Positions 36,187 to 45,493 of a DNA stretch of 64,000 nucleotides are shown one piece after another. Source of the stretch: Irregularibacter muris (GTDB lineage Bacteria > Bacillota > Clostridia > Eubacteriales > Garciellaceae); NCBI RefSeq assembly GCF_024622505.1, contig NZ_JANKAS010000001.1, positions 310,001 to 374,000 on the forward strand, written 5' to 3'. Below the pieces are notes generated by a model. The model did no database searches. It had not been told where the DNA came from and worked only from the letters and a program-made list of their open reading frames with translations. The position numbers and the translations under genes were made by a program. Numbering within the stretch: position 1 is the stretch's first letter; each line of letters begins with the position of its first letter.

Positions 36187-38241
36187 ATGCAAGGGAAAAA
36201 AGAGTCTAAATCCAATCGTTTAATACATGAAAAAAGTCCATATCTACTGCAACATGCTCACAACCCGGTGGACTGGTATCCATGGGGAGAGGAAGCCTTT
36301 GAAAAAGCTACAAGAGAGGACAAACCTATATTTTTAAGTATTGGCTATTCTACCTGCCATTGGTGTCATGTCATGGAAAGGGAATCCTTTGAGGATGAGG
36401 AAGTGGCAAAGATTTTACATGATCACTTTGTAGCTATAAAGGTGGATAGAGAGGAGAGGCCTGATTTAGATCACATTTATATGACTTTTTGCCAGGCCAT
36501 AACTGGTCAAGGGGGATGGCCCTTAACGGTGTTTTTGACTCCTGATCAAAAACCTTTTTATGCAGGGACTTATTTTCCTAAACAGGATATGGGAAGCCGG
36601 ATAGGATTGGTTACCCTTTTAAATAAAATAAAAGAATTATGGCAAACCAAAAGAGATGAATTATTATCTACCAGTAGTGAAAATACAAAGAGTATTCAAG
36701 ACCATATAGATAATGTAGATCATCAGGACATAGAGAAATATGTAGTGGAGGAAACTTTGGGTTATTTCAAGGAAAACTTTGATGAGATATATGGTGGCTT
36801 TGGTTTTGCTCCTAAATTCCCAACACCCCATAATTTAAGGTTTTTATTACGTTGTTGGAAAGAAAACAAAGAGGAAGAAGTATTAAACATGGTGGAGAAA
36901 ACCTTGCAAAGCATGTATGCAGGGGGAATATATGATCATATTGGGTATGGCTTTTCTAGATATTCCACCGATGGTGAATGGTTGGTTCCCCATTTTGAAA
37001 AAATGCTCTATGATAATGCCCTGTTGGCTATTACATACTTAGAGACCTATCAGGTAACCAGTAATCCCTTATATGCCCAGGTAGCTGAGGAAATATTTAC
37101 TTATATCCTAAGAGATATGAGTCATCCGGATGGAGGCTTTTATTCCGCTGAAGATGCAGATTCTGAAGGAGTGGAAGGAAAATTTTATGTTTGGAGCAAG
37201 GAAGAGATCACGAATATATTGGGAGAAAAAGAAGGAGAGGAATTCTGTAAACTCTTTGACATTACTACCTATGGAAATTTTGAAGGAAAAAATATTCCTA
37301 ACCTTATTGACTATGGCCTATCTCATCCAAAGGATCAAGGGAAAATACAGCAATGGAAGGAAAAACTATTTGAGTACAGGGAAAAGAGAATTCATCCCCA
37401 TAAGGACGATAAAATACTTACTTCTTGGAATGGAATGATGATCGCTGCTCTAGCTATGGGAGGAAAAGTTCTCAAGAAGGATGAATATATTTCAGCAGCA
37501 GAAAAATCCATACACTTTATTCTCAAAAATCTAAGGGATGAAAGAGGGCGATTATATGCCCGATTTCGTGAAGGAGAAAGGGCCTACCTAGGATATTTAG
37601 ATGACTATGCCTATATTGTTTGGGCATTAACAGAGCTTTACGACGCCACTTACAATTTTGATTATATACAACTGGCAAAAGAGATAAATGGCCAAATGAT
37701 TGAATTATTTTGGGATGAAGAAAAGGGAGGACTATTTTTCAATGGAAAGGATGCAGAATCCCTTTTGTTTAGACCAAAAGATATATTTGATGGAGCTATG
37801 CCTTCGGGTAATTCTGTAGCAACCTTAAATTTTTTAAAGCTGGCTTGAATCTTTGGGGATGCGGAGTTAGAGAACTATGTCGAAAAACAATTTGCCTTCT
37901 TTGGAGAAAGTGTCAACAGTGTTCCCATGTCCCATACTCATTTATTGATGGCCTATATGTTTTCTAGGGGAAATACTAGTGAGGTAGTTATTGTAGGCAA
38001 AAAAGACAATAGAGAAATAAAGCAAATGATAGATATTCTCCATAGGAAATTTTTACCCCGAATTACAACTGTTGTGGGCTATGAAGGAGAAAATAAAAAA
38101 CTTATAGATTCAACGATAGAATTTGTAGCACAACAAAAAATGATAGACGAAAAATCTACTGCCTACATCTGCCAGAACTTTTCCTGCCAACAGCCTATTA
38201 CTGATGTGGAAGAGTTTAAGGAAAATATAATGAGGATATAG
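36187..38241 (+). pseudogene. YyaL-type thioredoxin-domain protein (DUF255) with in-frame TGA
   Basis: One reading frame encodes a complete YyaL-like protein of about 684 codons, but TGA at 37846-37848 interrupts codon 554. Frame and homology continue without shift to TAG at 38239. The N-terminal thioredoxin-like domain has CHWCHVM (about residue 59), and the rest is an (alpha/alpha)6 barrel. The family expects Arg where the TGA lies (KLA-R-IFGD), so CGA-to-TGA is the likely change. Either the gene is inactivated, the truncated 553-residue form works, or it is a base error. TGA here is not near the active site, so selenocysteine is unlikely. Confidence 0.8.
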
Positions 38242-38313
38242 ATAAAAGGTTAAGAATAGCAGAAGAAAAATCATATAGGATAAAGCTGAAGCAGGAGAAT
38301 TTTTTCTCCTGCT

Positions 38314-38940
38314 TTATTTTTGCAAAATGTCTACAAGATTTTTAATTGTCTTGGCTGTTAACCCCCATATCACATGACCTTCATATTGATAAAAGTATAC
38401 TGAATATTTTCCTCTAAACCATGGATAATCCTCACCATTGGGAAGCAGATGGTAGGGAAAATCTTCCAGGGGATGGGGGGATGTTTCAATATAATGTTCC
38501 AAAGGCGGAGTTTCCATGAAAAAGGAAAGGGGAACAGTAAATATTTTGTCTACCTCTGCTTTATTAACCTGTAGACTTTGTAAATCAATATTATGCAAAA
38601 CCCCTACAAAGGGATAGATAATATTATTATAATGGGTGCTGACAGAGGATAATTGTCCAATGGTTTCAATATTGTCCAAGGATATATTTAATTCCTCCAT
38701 GGTTTCCCTTATTGCTGCTTCTTTGAAAGTTTCATCGTATTCTTTTTTTCCTCCAGGAAAACAAATTTCTCCTGGCTGCCTTCTAAGAAGATGAGAGCGG
38801 ATTTCAAAAATCAAATGGGGTTCTCCCTTTAACTCAATGATAGGGACCAAGATAGAAAAATATTTAAATTGTTTATCTAATGAGGAGGAAGCATTTTTTA
38901 TCCTATTGCGGATCTTATCCATATTCATAACATTCATCAT
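38314..38940 (-). CDS. Nudix hydrolase, CoA pyrophosphatase type
   Basis: 208 residues. The Nudix box GGKKEYDETFKEAAIRETMEEL fits GX5EX7REUXEE, and the preceding HLLRRQPGEICFPGG resembles the NudL/UPF0035 signature of CoA pyrophosphatases. The start is uncertain: AAAGG abuts ATG 38940, so ATG 38937, 38928 or 38922 could be used. It converges on the YyaL-like gene. Confidence 0.88.
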   Translation of the reverse strand: MMNVMNMDKIRNRIKNASSSLDKQFKYFSILVPIIELKGEPHLIFEIRSHLLRRQPGEICFPGGKKEYDETFKEAAIRETMEELNISLDNIETIGQLSSVSTHYNNIIYPFVGVLHNIDLQSLQVNKAEVDKIFTVPLSFFMETPPLEHYIETSPHPLEDFPYHLLPNGEDYPWFRGKYSVYFYQYEGHVIWGLTAKTIKNLVDILQK

Positions 38941-39024
38941 CCTTTAAACTTTATTCTCTATACTTTTATTATACTACAGCTAGAAGGAAATTCATTCAAA
39001 TTAATGCGATGATAAAAAATCATG

Positions 39025-39053
39025 TTGCATATGAATTATTAATCTGTTAAAAT
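39025..39053 (+). promoter_or_regulatory. Promoter of the tRNA pair
   Basis: TTGCAT (39025-39030), 17-bp spacer, extended -10 TGTTAAAAT ending at 39053. Transcription would begin about 10 nt before tRNA-Gly. Confidence 0.65.
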
Positions 39054-39069
39054 AAAAATATATCACATT

Positions 39070-39143
39070 GCGGGTATAGCTCAGTGGTAGAGCACCGGCT
39101 TCCCAAGCCGGCAGCGGGAGTTCGATCCTCCTTACCCGCTCCA
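39070..39143 (+). tRNA. tRNA-Gly (CCC)
   Basis: Full cloverleaf: acceptor GCGGGTA / TACCCGC, D-arm GCTC/GAGC, anticodon stem CCGGC/GCCGG with loop TTCCCAA (anticodon CCC, codon GGG), T-loop TTCGATC, and encoded CCA at 39141-39143. Confidence 0.95.
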
Positions 39144-39155
39144 AAAAAGATATTA

Positions 39156-39231
39156 GGGGCGTTAACTCAGCTGGTAGAGTGTCACCTTGACGTGGTGAAA
39201 GTCACAGGTTCGAGTCCTGTACGCCCCACCA
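39156..39231 (+). tRNA. tRNA-Val (GAC)
   Basis: Acceptor GGGGCGT / ACGCCCC, D-arm ACTC/GAGT, anticodon stem TCACC/GGTGA with loop TTGACGT (anticodon GAC), T-arm ACAGG-TTCGAGT-CCTGT, and encoded CCA. It lies 12 nt after tRNA-Gly. Confidence 0.95.
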
Positions 39232-39256
39232 TATTGTTTAAAAGATTCTTTGATAT

Positions 39257-39308
39257 ATAAGCAATTTAGATTAAGTTTATCTCCTACAGGTGATATGCTT
39301 ATTTTTTT
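39257..39308 (+). terminator. Terminator of the tRNA pair
   Basis: ATAAGCA / TGCTTAT outer stem with an inner TATC-TCC / GG-TGATA stem, followed by seven Ts. Confidence 0.8.
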
Positions 39309-39465
39309 GCAAAAATATAATAGAAAAAACTAACTAGGGTAAAATAATAAATGCCCTTATAAAGTGTCAAGGCCTATATGTAATATTAAATCAAAGGAAG
39401 TAAAGGTTTTCACTAGAAAGAGCAAAATAATCATTATTTTTGGTGAAAATGGGAAAAATCACATA

Positions 39466-39494
39466 TTGAATTTTTATCTACGATCTGCTAAAAT
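39466..39494 (+). promoter_or_regulatory. Promoter of the 6S RNA gene
   Basis: TTGAAT (39466-39471), 17-bp spacer, extended -10 TGCTAAAAT ending at 39494. Start point near 39501. Confidence 0.65.
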
Positions 39495-39500
39495 AAAGAT

Positions 39501-39726
39501 AGTTAAAAAGTAGTTGACATAATCCTGAGATGTTCGAACTGATCCCTATTATTTTGAACCTACATCACATTGAAGGGAGTTCAAATTTTAAAGTGGATGT
39601 CAAGCCATCTATGAATGGAAGACAAAAGCTTTAGATAGAACACCCACCTAGGTAAGACTAGGTCGTCAAAATTATAGGGGACGGCATTTTGGGTAATATA
39701 TACCTCCTTTAAGGAGGTATTTTTTT
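39501..39726 (+). ncRNA. 6S RNA (Firmicutes type)
   Basis: Global regulator that mimics open promoter DNA and sequesters sigma-A RNA polymerase. The segment TTTTGAACCTACATC (39553-39567) followed by a GTTCAAA partner and CACCCACCTAGGT (39640-39652) are hallmarks of Bacillus/Clostridium 6S RNA, recalled rather than aligned. GATGTTC can pair with GAACACC to close the central bubble. A promoter precedes it and a strong terminator ends it. The 3' end of the mature RNA may lie before the terminator. Confidence 0.72.
39700..39726 (+). terminator. Terminator of the 6S RNA gene
   Basis: ATACCTCC-TTTAA-GGAGGTAT stem and a seven-T run. Confidence 0.9.
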
Positions 39727-39782
39727 ATTTGCTCATGAATAACCATAAAGGAGTACTTCATTTTGAAAAAGGAGGAAAAATT

Positions 39783-40607
39783 TTGGTTTTCAGGAGACGT
39801 TATAAAAGCAGAAAAAAAATATTGCTATTTGCACTATTGTGTTTATTTAGCATATTAATACTGTTCAATAGCTTATTTAAGATGGGCAAATCCCATGATA
39901 TAGACAATATTCCTTCCCTATCTCTTGAGCTATATTTTACCCTGGAGGAAAATATAGGCATTAAGTGGTATTATTTTGCCGCTATGGACATTATAGAAAG
40001 AAATTGGTCAGAAAATATAGAGGAGAAAAAATATGAAAAAATCGCTATTCTCTATACCAAAAATCAGGGAGACATCAACAAAACCCTTAGAAATTATAAA
40101 AGTAAAAGATATGCTAAAAAGGTAATAAAAAAATCAAAAAAACTGAGTAAGATAGATCAAATATATAGAAATAAACAATTTCCTATTCCCAAGGATGTTG
40201 CCTATCATTATGAGAATGGTTGGGGGGATGACCGTACCTATGGAGGAGATAGAAAACATGAAGGCATTGACCTTATTGCGGATAAAGGGACACCTGTTTA
40301 TTCAGTAGGTAATGGCAAAATAGAAAATGTAGGGTGGAATGAATTAGGTGGTTGGCGAGTAGGAATTACAGGAGAGGATGGGATTTATTATTACTATGCC
40401 CATCTAGATCGTTATGGAAAAAATATAAAACAGGGAAAAAACATCTCTGGTGGTGAAATAATAGGGTATGTTGGCAATACTGGTTATGGACCAGAAGGTA
40501 CAGAGGGGAAGTTTGTTGATCATTTACATTTCGGTATGTATCAAGAAGGAGAGGCCATAAATCCTTATCCCTTTTTAAAAGGTTGGGAGATAAAACAAGA
40601 AAATTGA
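39783..40607 (+). CDS. M23 (LytM-type) peptidase, membrane anchored
   Basis: 274 residues starting at TTG 39783 after AAAGGAGG (39768-39776). A basic stretch and one transmembrane helix (residues about 14-33) place the rest outside. The zinc peptidase domain has HEGIDLIADKG (H and D ligands) and VDHLHFGMY (HxH), so it should be active on peptidoglycan cross-links. The middle Lys-rich helix resembles lytic enzymes or sporulation proteins of Clostridia. No operon partner. Confidence 0.87.
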   Translation: MVFRRRYKSRKKILLFALLCLFSILILFNSLFKMGKSHDIDNIPSLSLELYFTLEENIGIKWYYFAAMDIIERNWSENIEEKKYEKIAILYTKNQGDINKTLRNYKSKRYAKKVIKKSKKLSKIDQIYRNKQFPIPKDVAYHYENGWGDDRTYGGDRKHEGIDLIADKGTPVYSVGNGKIENVGWNELGGWRVGITGEDGIYYYYAHLDRYGKNIKQGKNISGGEIIGYVGNTGYGPEGTEGKFVDHLHFGMYQEGEAINPYPFLKGWEIKQEN

Positions 40608-40632
40608 CAAAGATTGTATACTGTATTATACT
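40604..40632 (+). promoter_or_regulatory. Promoter of the hydrogenase operon
   Basis: TTGACA (40604-40609), 17-bp spacer, TATACT (40627-40632). The -35 overlaps the M23 gene stop. The start point (about 40639) falls inside the following hairpin. Confidence 0.72.
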
Positions 40633-40633
40633 A

Positions 40634-40658
40634 AAGATGAGCGCATCTTCTTTTTTTT
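40634..40658 (+). terminator. Hairpin and T-run after the M23 gene, overlapping the next start point
   Basis: AAGATG-AGCG-CATCTT followed by eight Ts. It can terminate the M23 transcript, and its dyad covers the predicted start of the next operon. Confidence 0.65.
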
Positions 40659-40698
40659 GCTAACTTTGTTAATAAAATAACTATTAGGGGGAAGACAT

Positions 40699-40938
40699 AT
40701 GCATATTATTCAGGTTTGTATTGGTAGTGCTTGTCATTTAAAGGGGTCTTATAAAATCATTAAGAATATGCAAGAAGTTATACAAAAACGAGGATTAGAA
40801 AATGAAATTGATTTAAGGGGAGCCTTTTGTATAGGGGAATGTACTAAAGCTGTAGCAGTAAAAATAGATGATAATCCAGCCATTTCAGTATCTGAGAATC
40901 AGGTAGAGACAATTATAGAAAACCTTATAAAGGAATGA
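40699..40938 (+). CDS. Thioredoxin-like [2Fe-2S] protein (NuoE/HymA-like)
   Basis: 79 residues, the thioredoxin-like half of NuoE only. Ligands are C7 and C12 (CIGSACHLKGS) and C44 and C48 (FCIGEC), the Cx4C...Cx3C pattern. A GGGGGG site precedes the ATG. It heads the hydrogenase operon (gap of 4 nt to the next gene) and likely moves electrons to or from the hydrogenases. Confidence 0.9.
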   Translation: MHIIQVCIGSACHLKGSYKIIKNMQEVIQKRGLENEIDLRGAFCIGECTKAVAVKIDDNPAISVSENQVETIIENLIKE

Positions 40939-40942
40939 TTCT

Positions 40943-42682
40943 ATGAATATCATAAATTTTACTAAGGCTAATTGCAAAAATTGTTACAAATGTGTACGGA
41001 GCTGTCCTGTAAAGGCTATAAAAATAAAAGACGAACAAGCAGAAATTGTTGCCGAGCGGTGCATTGGATGCGGAATTTGTTTACATAGTTGTCCCCAAAA
41101 TGCAAAAAGTATTAAAAGCGATTTGGAGACCATACAGGAGTGGATAAAGGATGGACAAAAAGTAGTGGTTAGTATTGCACCATCATTTCCTGCAGCCTTT
41201 AATTTAAAGAAAGAAGGCCAAATTGTTACAGCATTAAAACAATTAGGATTTTATGCTATTGAAGAAACGGCTGCGGGAGCAGAAATTATATCCCTTCTCT
41301 ATAAAGACTTTTATTATCGTAAGGACTATAATCATGTGATCACTACCTCTTGTCCTACGGTAAATTATCTCATAGAAAGATACTATCCACATTTGGTCAA
41401 ATACATGGTGCCGGTGGTTTCTCCCATGATTGCCCACGGAAGATTATTGCAAAGACAATTTGGACAAAAGGTCAAAATTGTCTTCATCGGCCCTTGTATA
41501 TCTAAGAAATTTGAAACCTTACATTTTCAACACGATAGAGTAATTGATGCAATGATAACCTTTGATGAACTTCATAGATGGTTAGAGGAGGAAAACATTT
41601 CTATTGAAAATTTACCCTCTACTTCCTTTGGTCAAACTTATTGTAATAGGGCAAGATGGTATCCACTGGCTGGAGGAGTGGCTCTTAGTTCTTTGGACAA
41701 GGAGGATAAAGGTAGAAAGATATTAAAGATAGATGGGCTAGAAAACTGTAGGGAACTTCTATCCTATTTAGATAATGGGGAATTAGAAAATACATGGATA
41801 GAGATTAATGCCTGTGATGGTGGATGTATTAATGGACCGGGCAATTATGAATCACCCTGGGGAAAATATATACGGGAAGAAAAGGTGAAAGAATATATCA
41901 CGAAAACCATAGATGTAAAAAAACAAGCAAAGAATTTGCATTTTGAAGCAAAGGATGTCTATAAAACATTTATTGAAAGACCTATTTGCTCCAAAATGCC
42001 TAGCCCAGAAGAGATAAAGAGCATTCTAAAACAAATAGGCAAACATAAAAAAGAAGATGAATTAAATTGTGGAGGATGTGGTTACAACACCTGTAGGGAG
42101 AAAGCTATCGCCGTATATCAAGGAATGGCTGAAAAATATATGTGCCTACCCTATATGAGAAGCAGGGGGGAGACCTTATCAAATTTTATTATTCAAAACA
42201 CTCCTAATGCCATTATTGTTTTGGACCACAATTTTCATATTATTGAATTTAATCCTTCTGCTGAAAAATTATTTCATTGGGAGAACGTTCAGGTTTTGAA
42301 AAAACCTATAGAAATGGTCATGGAGAAATCAGGATTTAATGAAGTAAAAAACCATAGCCCATTGATCTATAGAGGAAAACGTTATTTACCTTCCTATGAT
42401 TTAGTTGTTATAGAAACGGTGCTCTATATAAAAGAACAAGATATGTATTTGGGAATATTTAGTGATATTACTCAAGAAATGAGTAATAAGAAAGCGCTAG
42501 ATGAAATGAAAACCAATACTTTAAATATGGCTCAAGAAGTCATTGACAAACAAATGAGAGTTGCTCAAGAAATAGCTAGTTTACTAGGGGAAACTACTGC
42601 AGAGACAAAGGTTACTCTTACTCAATTGAAAAAACTGGTACAGGGACAGGAAGGTGACATATACAGTGGAAAACTTTATTGA
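40943..42682 (+). CDS. PAS-containing [FeFe] hydrogenase (group C, putative sensor)
   Basis: 579 residues. Order: 2[4Fe-4S] ferredoxin (CKNCYKCVRSCP, CIGCGICLHSCP), H-cluster domain, a [4Fe-4S] domain (CGGCGYNTC...C), a PAS domain (about 400-500) and a coiled C-terminal helix. H-cluster motifs are altered: L1 is TSCPTVN, so only one of the two cysteines of TSCCP remains; L2 GPCISKK; L3 NACDGGCING. The four cluster-binding Cys are kept. Loss of the proton-relay Cys is typical of slow sensory HydS enzymes. It is coupled to a PP2C phosphatase. Confidence 0.9.
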   Translation: MNIINFTKANCKNCYKCVRSCPVKAIKIKDEQAEIVAERCIGCGICLHSCPQNAKSIKSDLETIQEWIKDGQKVVVSIAPSFPAAFNLKKEGQIVTALKQLGFYAIEETAAGAEIISLLYKDFYYRKDYNHVITTSCPTVNYLIERYYPHLVKYMVPVVSPMIAHGRLLQRQFGQKVKIVFIGPCISKKFETLHFQHDRVIDAMITFDELHRWLEEENISIENLPSTSFGQTYCNRARWYPLAGGVALSSLDKEDKGRKILKIDGLENCRELLSYLDNGELENTWIEINACDGGCINGPGNYESPWGKYIREEKVKEYITKTIDVKKQAKNLHFEAKDVYKTFIERPICSKMPSPEEIKSILKQIGKHKKEDELNCGGCGYNTCREKAIAVYQGMAEKYMCLPYMRSRGETLSNFIIQNTPNAIIVLDHNFHIIEFNPSAEKLFHWENVQVLKKPIEMVMEKSGFNEVKNHSPLIYRGKRYLPSYDLVVIETVLYIKEQDMYLGIFSDITQEMSNKKALDEMKTNTLNMAQEVIDKQMRVAQEIASLLGETTAETKVTLTQLKKLVQGQEGDIYSGKLY

Positions 42683-43835
42683 TGTTGGTTATGAGAGTAT
42701 TAATAAGTTTTCTGAGGAACTATGTGGAGATAAAGTGGAGGTAGTTTACGGAAAGGACAGCACCATTATAGTTTTGGCAGATGGACTAGGGAGTGGAGTG
42801 AAAGCCAATATCCTTTCTACTTTAACGGTGAGTATTGTCTCTACTATGTTAAAAAAAGGAGAGGATATCATTGAAGTCGTGGATACCCTCAGCCATACCC
42901 TGCCCACTTGTAAAATAAGGCAGTTGGCCTATTCCACCTTTACCATAATACAAATCTTTAAAAGTGGAGAAGCATATATCCTAGAATTTGATAATCCACC
43001 TATTGTTTTAATTAGGGATGGACAAATTGAAGAACTAAATAATAATTTTATTGAAATCCATGGAAAAAAGATAAAAGAAAGCAGAATAAAATTTAAAAAA
43101 GGAGATATGCTGACTGCCCTAAGCGATGGAGTAATCCATGCAGGCATTGGCGCAGCACTCAATCTAGGCTGGCAGTGGGAACAGGTATCTCAATTTTTAT
43201 TAAAAACTTATTATACCGAGAAAAGCGCTAAAAATGTTTCTAAGAGACTTATTGCAACCTGTAAGGATTTATATTTTAATAAGCCAGGAGATGACACCAC
43301 TGCAGTAACCATAAAACTTAGATCTCCTGAATGGGTTTCTTTATTTGCAGGTCCTCCTATTAATCCTACTACCGACAGTAAAATGGTAAAAGAATTTATG
43401 AAATCTAAGGGCAAAAAAGTTGTCTGTGGTGGTACAGCAGGGAATATCATTGCTAGAGAACTAGAGGAAAAACTCATTGTGGATCTGTCAACTATTTCCC
43501 CGGAGATTCCTCCCATGGGGAAAATAAGGGGGATTGACTTAGTTACAGAGGGGGTTTTAACCCTCCATAGGGTAGTAGAGATTTTGAAAAACTATATTCG
43601 CAATGAAAATTTTAATTCAATAGATAATAAAAATTTAAAAGATGGTGCCCAAAGTGTGGCGAAAATGCTTATAGAGGATTGTACCCATTTACAGCTTTTT
43701 ATTGGCAACGCCATGAATCCAGCCCATCAAAACCCTGAGTTTCCCGCGGAACTTAGTATAAAAGGAAAAGTATTGCAACAACTCGTAAGTTTAGTAAAAC
43801 AATTAGGGAAAAAAGTTTATATTCGTTATATATAA
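42666..43835 (+). CDS. SpoIIE-type PP2C protein phosphatase
   Basis: 389 residues. GTG 42666 is chosen since AGGAAGG (42648-42654) overlaps the alternative GTG 42654. The PP2C metal motifs are VLADGLGSG (about residue 38), TALSDGV and GDDTTAVTI. The last 150 residues form a further domain (GGTAGNIIARELEEKL...) typical of phosphatases in hydrogenase operons. It overlaps the hydrogenase gene by 17 nt. It probably turns the H2 or redox signal into dephosphorylation of an unknown target. Confidence 0.88.
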   Translation: MENFIDVGYESINKFSEELCGDKVEVVYGKDSTIIVLADGLGSGVKANILSTLTVSIVSTMLKKGEDIIEVVDTLSHTLPTCKIRQLAYSTFTIIQIFKSGEAYILEFDNPPIVLIRDGQIEELNNNFIEIHGKKIKESRIKFKKGDMLTALSDGVIHAGIGAALNLGWQWEQVSQFLLKTYYTEKSAKNVSKRLIATCKDLYFNKPGDDTTAVTIKLRSPEWVSLFAGPPINPTTDSKMVKEFMKSKGKKVVCGGTAGNIIARELEEKLIVDLSTISPEIPPMGKIRGIDLVTEGVLTLHRVVEILKNYIRNENFNSIDNKNLKDGAQSVAKMLIEDCTHLQLFIGNAMNPAHQNPEFPAELSIKGKVLQQLVSLVKQLGKKVYIRYI

Positions 43836-43847
43836 AGGAGTTTGTCG

Positions 43848-45311
43848 ATGAAAAAATTTGAAAATGATGTACAAAAAATAAAATATAAAGTGTTAAAAGA
43901 AGTTGCCAGTCTTGCCTTTAAAGGAACCTTACAAGAAGAGATGCAAGAAATCCCTGATAGGATCATAGAAGGAAACAAGGCGAGATTTCGCTGCTGTATT
44001 TATAAGGAAAAAGCCATTATCGAAGAACGAGTAAAACTTGCCCTAGGAGGGCAGAAAAAGGAGAATAAATGGGTAGAAGTTATAGACATTGCTTGTGACG
44101 AATGCCCCATTGACCGCTTTACAGTTACTGAAGCCTGCAGGGGATGTTTAGCCCATCATTGTCAAGAGGTGTGTCCTGCTAATGCTATCATTATTATTGA
44201 TCAAAGGTCTTATATTAATCAAGAAAAATGTATAGAATGTGGCCGATGTAAAAAATCTTGTCCCTATGATGCCATCTCTGAGAGGGTAAGACCTTGTAAC
44301 AAAGCCTGTGGAGTAGGGGCCATTACCATTGATGAAAAAAGAAAAGCCTCTATTGACTATGATAAATGTATACAATGTGGAGCCTGTGTATATCGATGCC
44401 CCTTTGGTGCCATTGAAGACAGATCTTCTATAGTAGATGTAGTGGAAAAATTAAGAAATAAAAAAAAGCAAGTATTTGCACTCGTTGCGCCAGCCATTTC
44501 CAGCCAATTTCCGCCAGCTAAGATCGGTCAGGTGGTAACTGCCATCAAAAAGCTAGGCTTCCATGACGTAATAGAAGTAGCCCTCGGGGCAGACATTGTA
44601 GCCTATGAGGAAAGCAAAGAATTTGCAACAACTATTGAAGATAGAGGCACCCTTACCACCTCCTGCTGCCCATCCTTTGTGGAACTTATTTATAAAAATT
44701 ATCCAACCCTTACAAAGCACATATCCACTACCGTATCTCCCATGGTTGCCATAGGCAGGATGGTAAAAAATATGCATCCCCATAGTGAGGTAGTATTTTT
44801 TGGTCCCTGCATTGCTAAAAAAATGGAGGCACAAAAAGAGGATGTAAAAGATGCTATAGATTATGTCCTAACCTTTGAAGAATTAAATGCTCTTTTGGAT
44901 GGTGCTGGAATTGACATCGAAGAGTGTGACGAAGATTCCTTAGATAATGCTTCCTATTATGGGAGGATTTTTGCTAGAAGTGGAGGAGTCTCCCAAGCTT
45001 TGGAACAGGCATTGGCAGAACAAAATTTACAGGAAGAATTAAGGGCCATACAATGCCAAGGTGTAGACGAATGTAATAAAGCATTGAAAATATTAAAGGC
45101 TGGTAAGTTAGAGCATAATGTGATTGAAGGAATGATCTGCCAAGGAGGTTGTATTGGGGGCCCGTCTTCTTTAACCCATAAACCAAAGGATAAAAATGAA
45201 GTAGATAAATATGCAAAATTAGCAATGGAGAAAAGTCCCCTAAGTGCCTTGAGGATTTTTGATCTAGAGAATATCCACCTTCATAGAAATCATAATGAAG
45301 AGGAGAAATAA
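43848..45311 (+). CDS. [FeFe] hydrogenase, second (group D-like) enzyme
   Basis: 487 residues starting at ATG 43848 after AAAGGAG. An N-terminal 80-residue region without Fe-S motifs is followed by several Cys clusters: CDECPI, CRGCLAHHC-VCP, CIECGRCKKSCP, CNKACG and CIQCGACVYRCP. H-cluster motifs are TSCCPSF, GPCIAKK and EGMICQGGCIGGP, so here both L1 cysteines are kept. Pairing of such an enzyme with a group C hydrogenase and PP2C phosphatase is known from thermophilic anaerobes. Catalytic or sensory role is open. Confidence 0.88.
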   Translation: MKKFENDVQKIKYKVLKEVASLAFKGTLQEEMQEIPDRIIEGNKARFRCCIYKEKAIIEERVKLALGGQKKENKWVEVIDIACDECPIDRFTVTEACRGCLAHHCQEVCPANAIIIIDQRSYINQEKCIECGRCKKSCPYDAISERVRPCNKACGVGAITIDEKRKASIDYDKCIQCGACVYRCPFGAIEDRSSIVDVVEKLRNKKKQVFALVAPAISSQFPPAKIGQVVTAIKKLGFHDVIEVALGADIVAYEESKEFATTIEDRGTLTTSCCPSFVELIYKNYPTLTKHISTTVSPMVAIGRMVKNMHPHSEVVFFGPCIAKKMEAQKEDVKDAIDYVLTFEELNALLDGAGIDIEECDEDSLDNASYYGRIFARSGGVSQALEQALAEQNLQEELRAIQCQGVDECNKALKILKAGKLEHNVIEGMICQGGCIGGPSSLTHKPKDKNEVDKYAKLAMEKSPLSALRIFDLENIHLHRNHNEEEK

Positions 45312-45344
45312 TTAAATTTGGATAAATTCCATTAATTGATTATA

Positions 45345-45393
45345 ATTGCTTTATGAAATATACAAGGGAAACCTATTTCATAAAGCAATTTTT
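45345..45393 (+). terminator. Terminator of the hydrogenase operon
   Basis: Perfect 16-bp stem ATTGCTTTATGAAATA / TATTTCATAAAGCAAT with 13-nt loop, then Ts. Confidence 0.88.
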
Positions 45394-45493
45394 AATTTGG
45401 CAAGGGTAAAAAAGGGTAAAGATAGTTTTACAGTATATAATAAATATCTAGGATAAAGATTTTAAAACTTAACGATAATTGGATGTGAGAGAT

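Noticed and set aside
37927-38241. Independent 104-residue gene after the YyaL-like frame
   Set aside because: It lies in the same frame as the upstream gene and is its C-terminal part; there is no ribosome site.
36187-38241. Selenocysteine at TGA 37846
   Set aside because: The position is in the helical barrel away from the CHWC site, and family members have Arg there.
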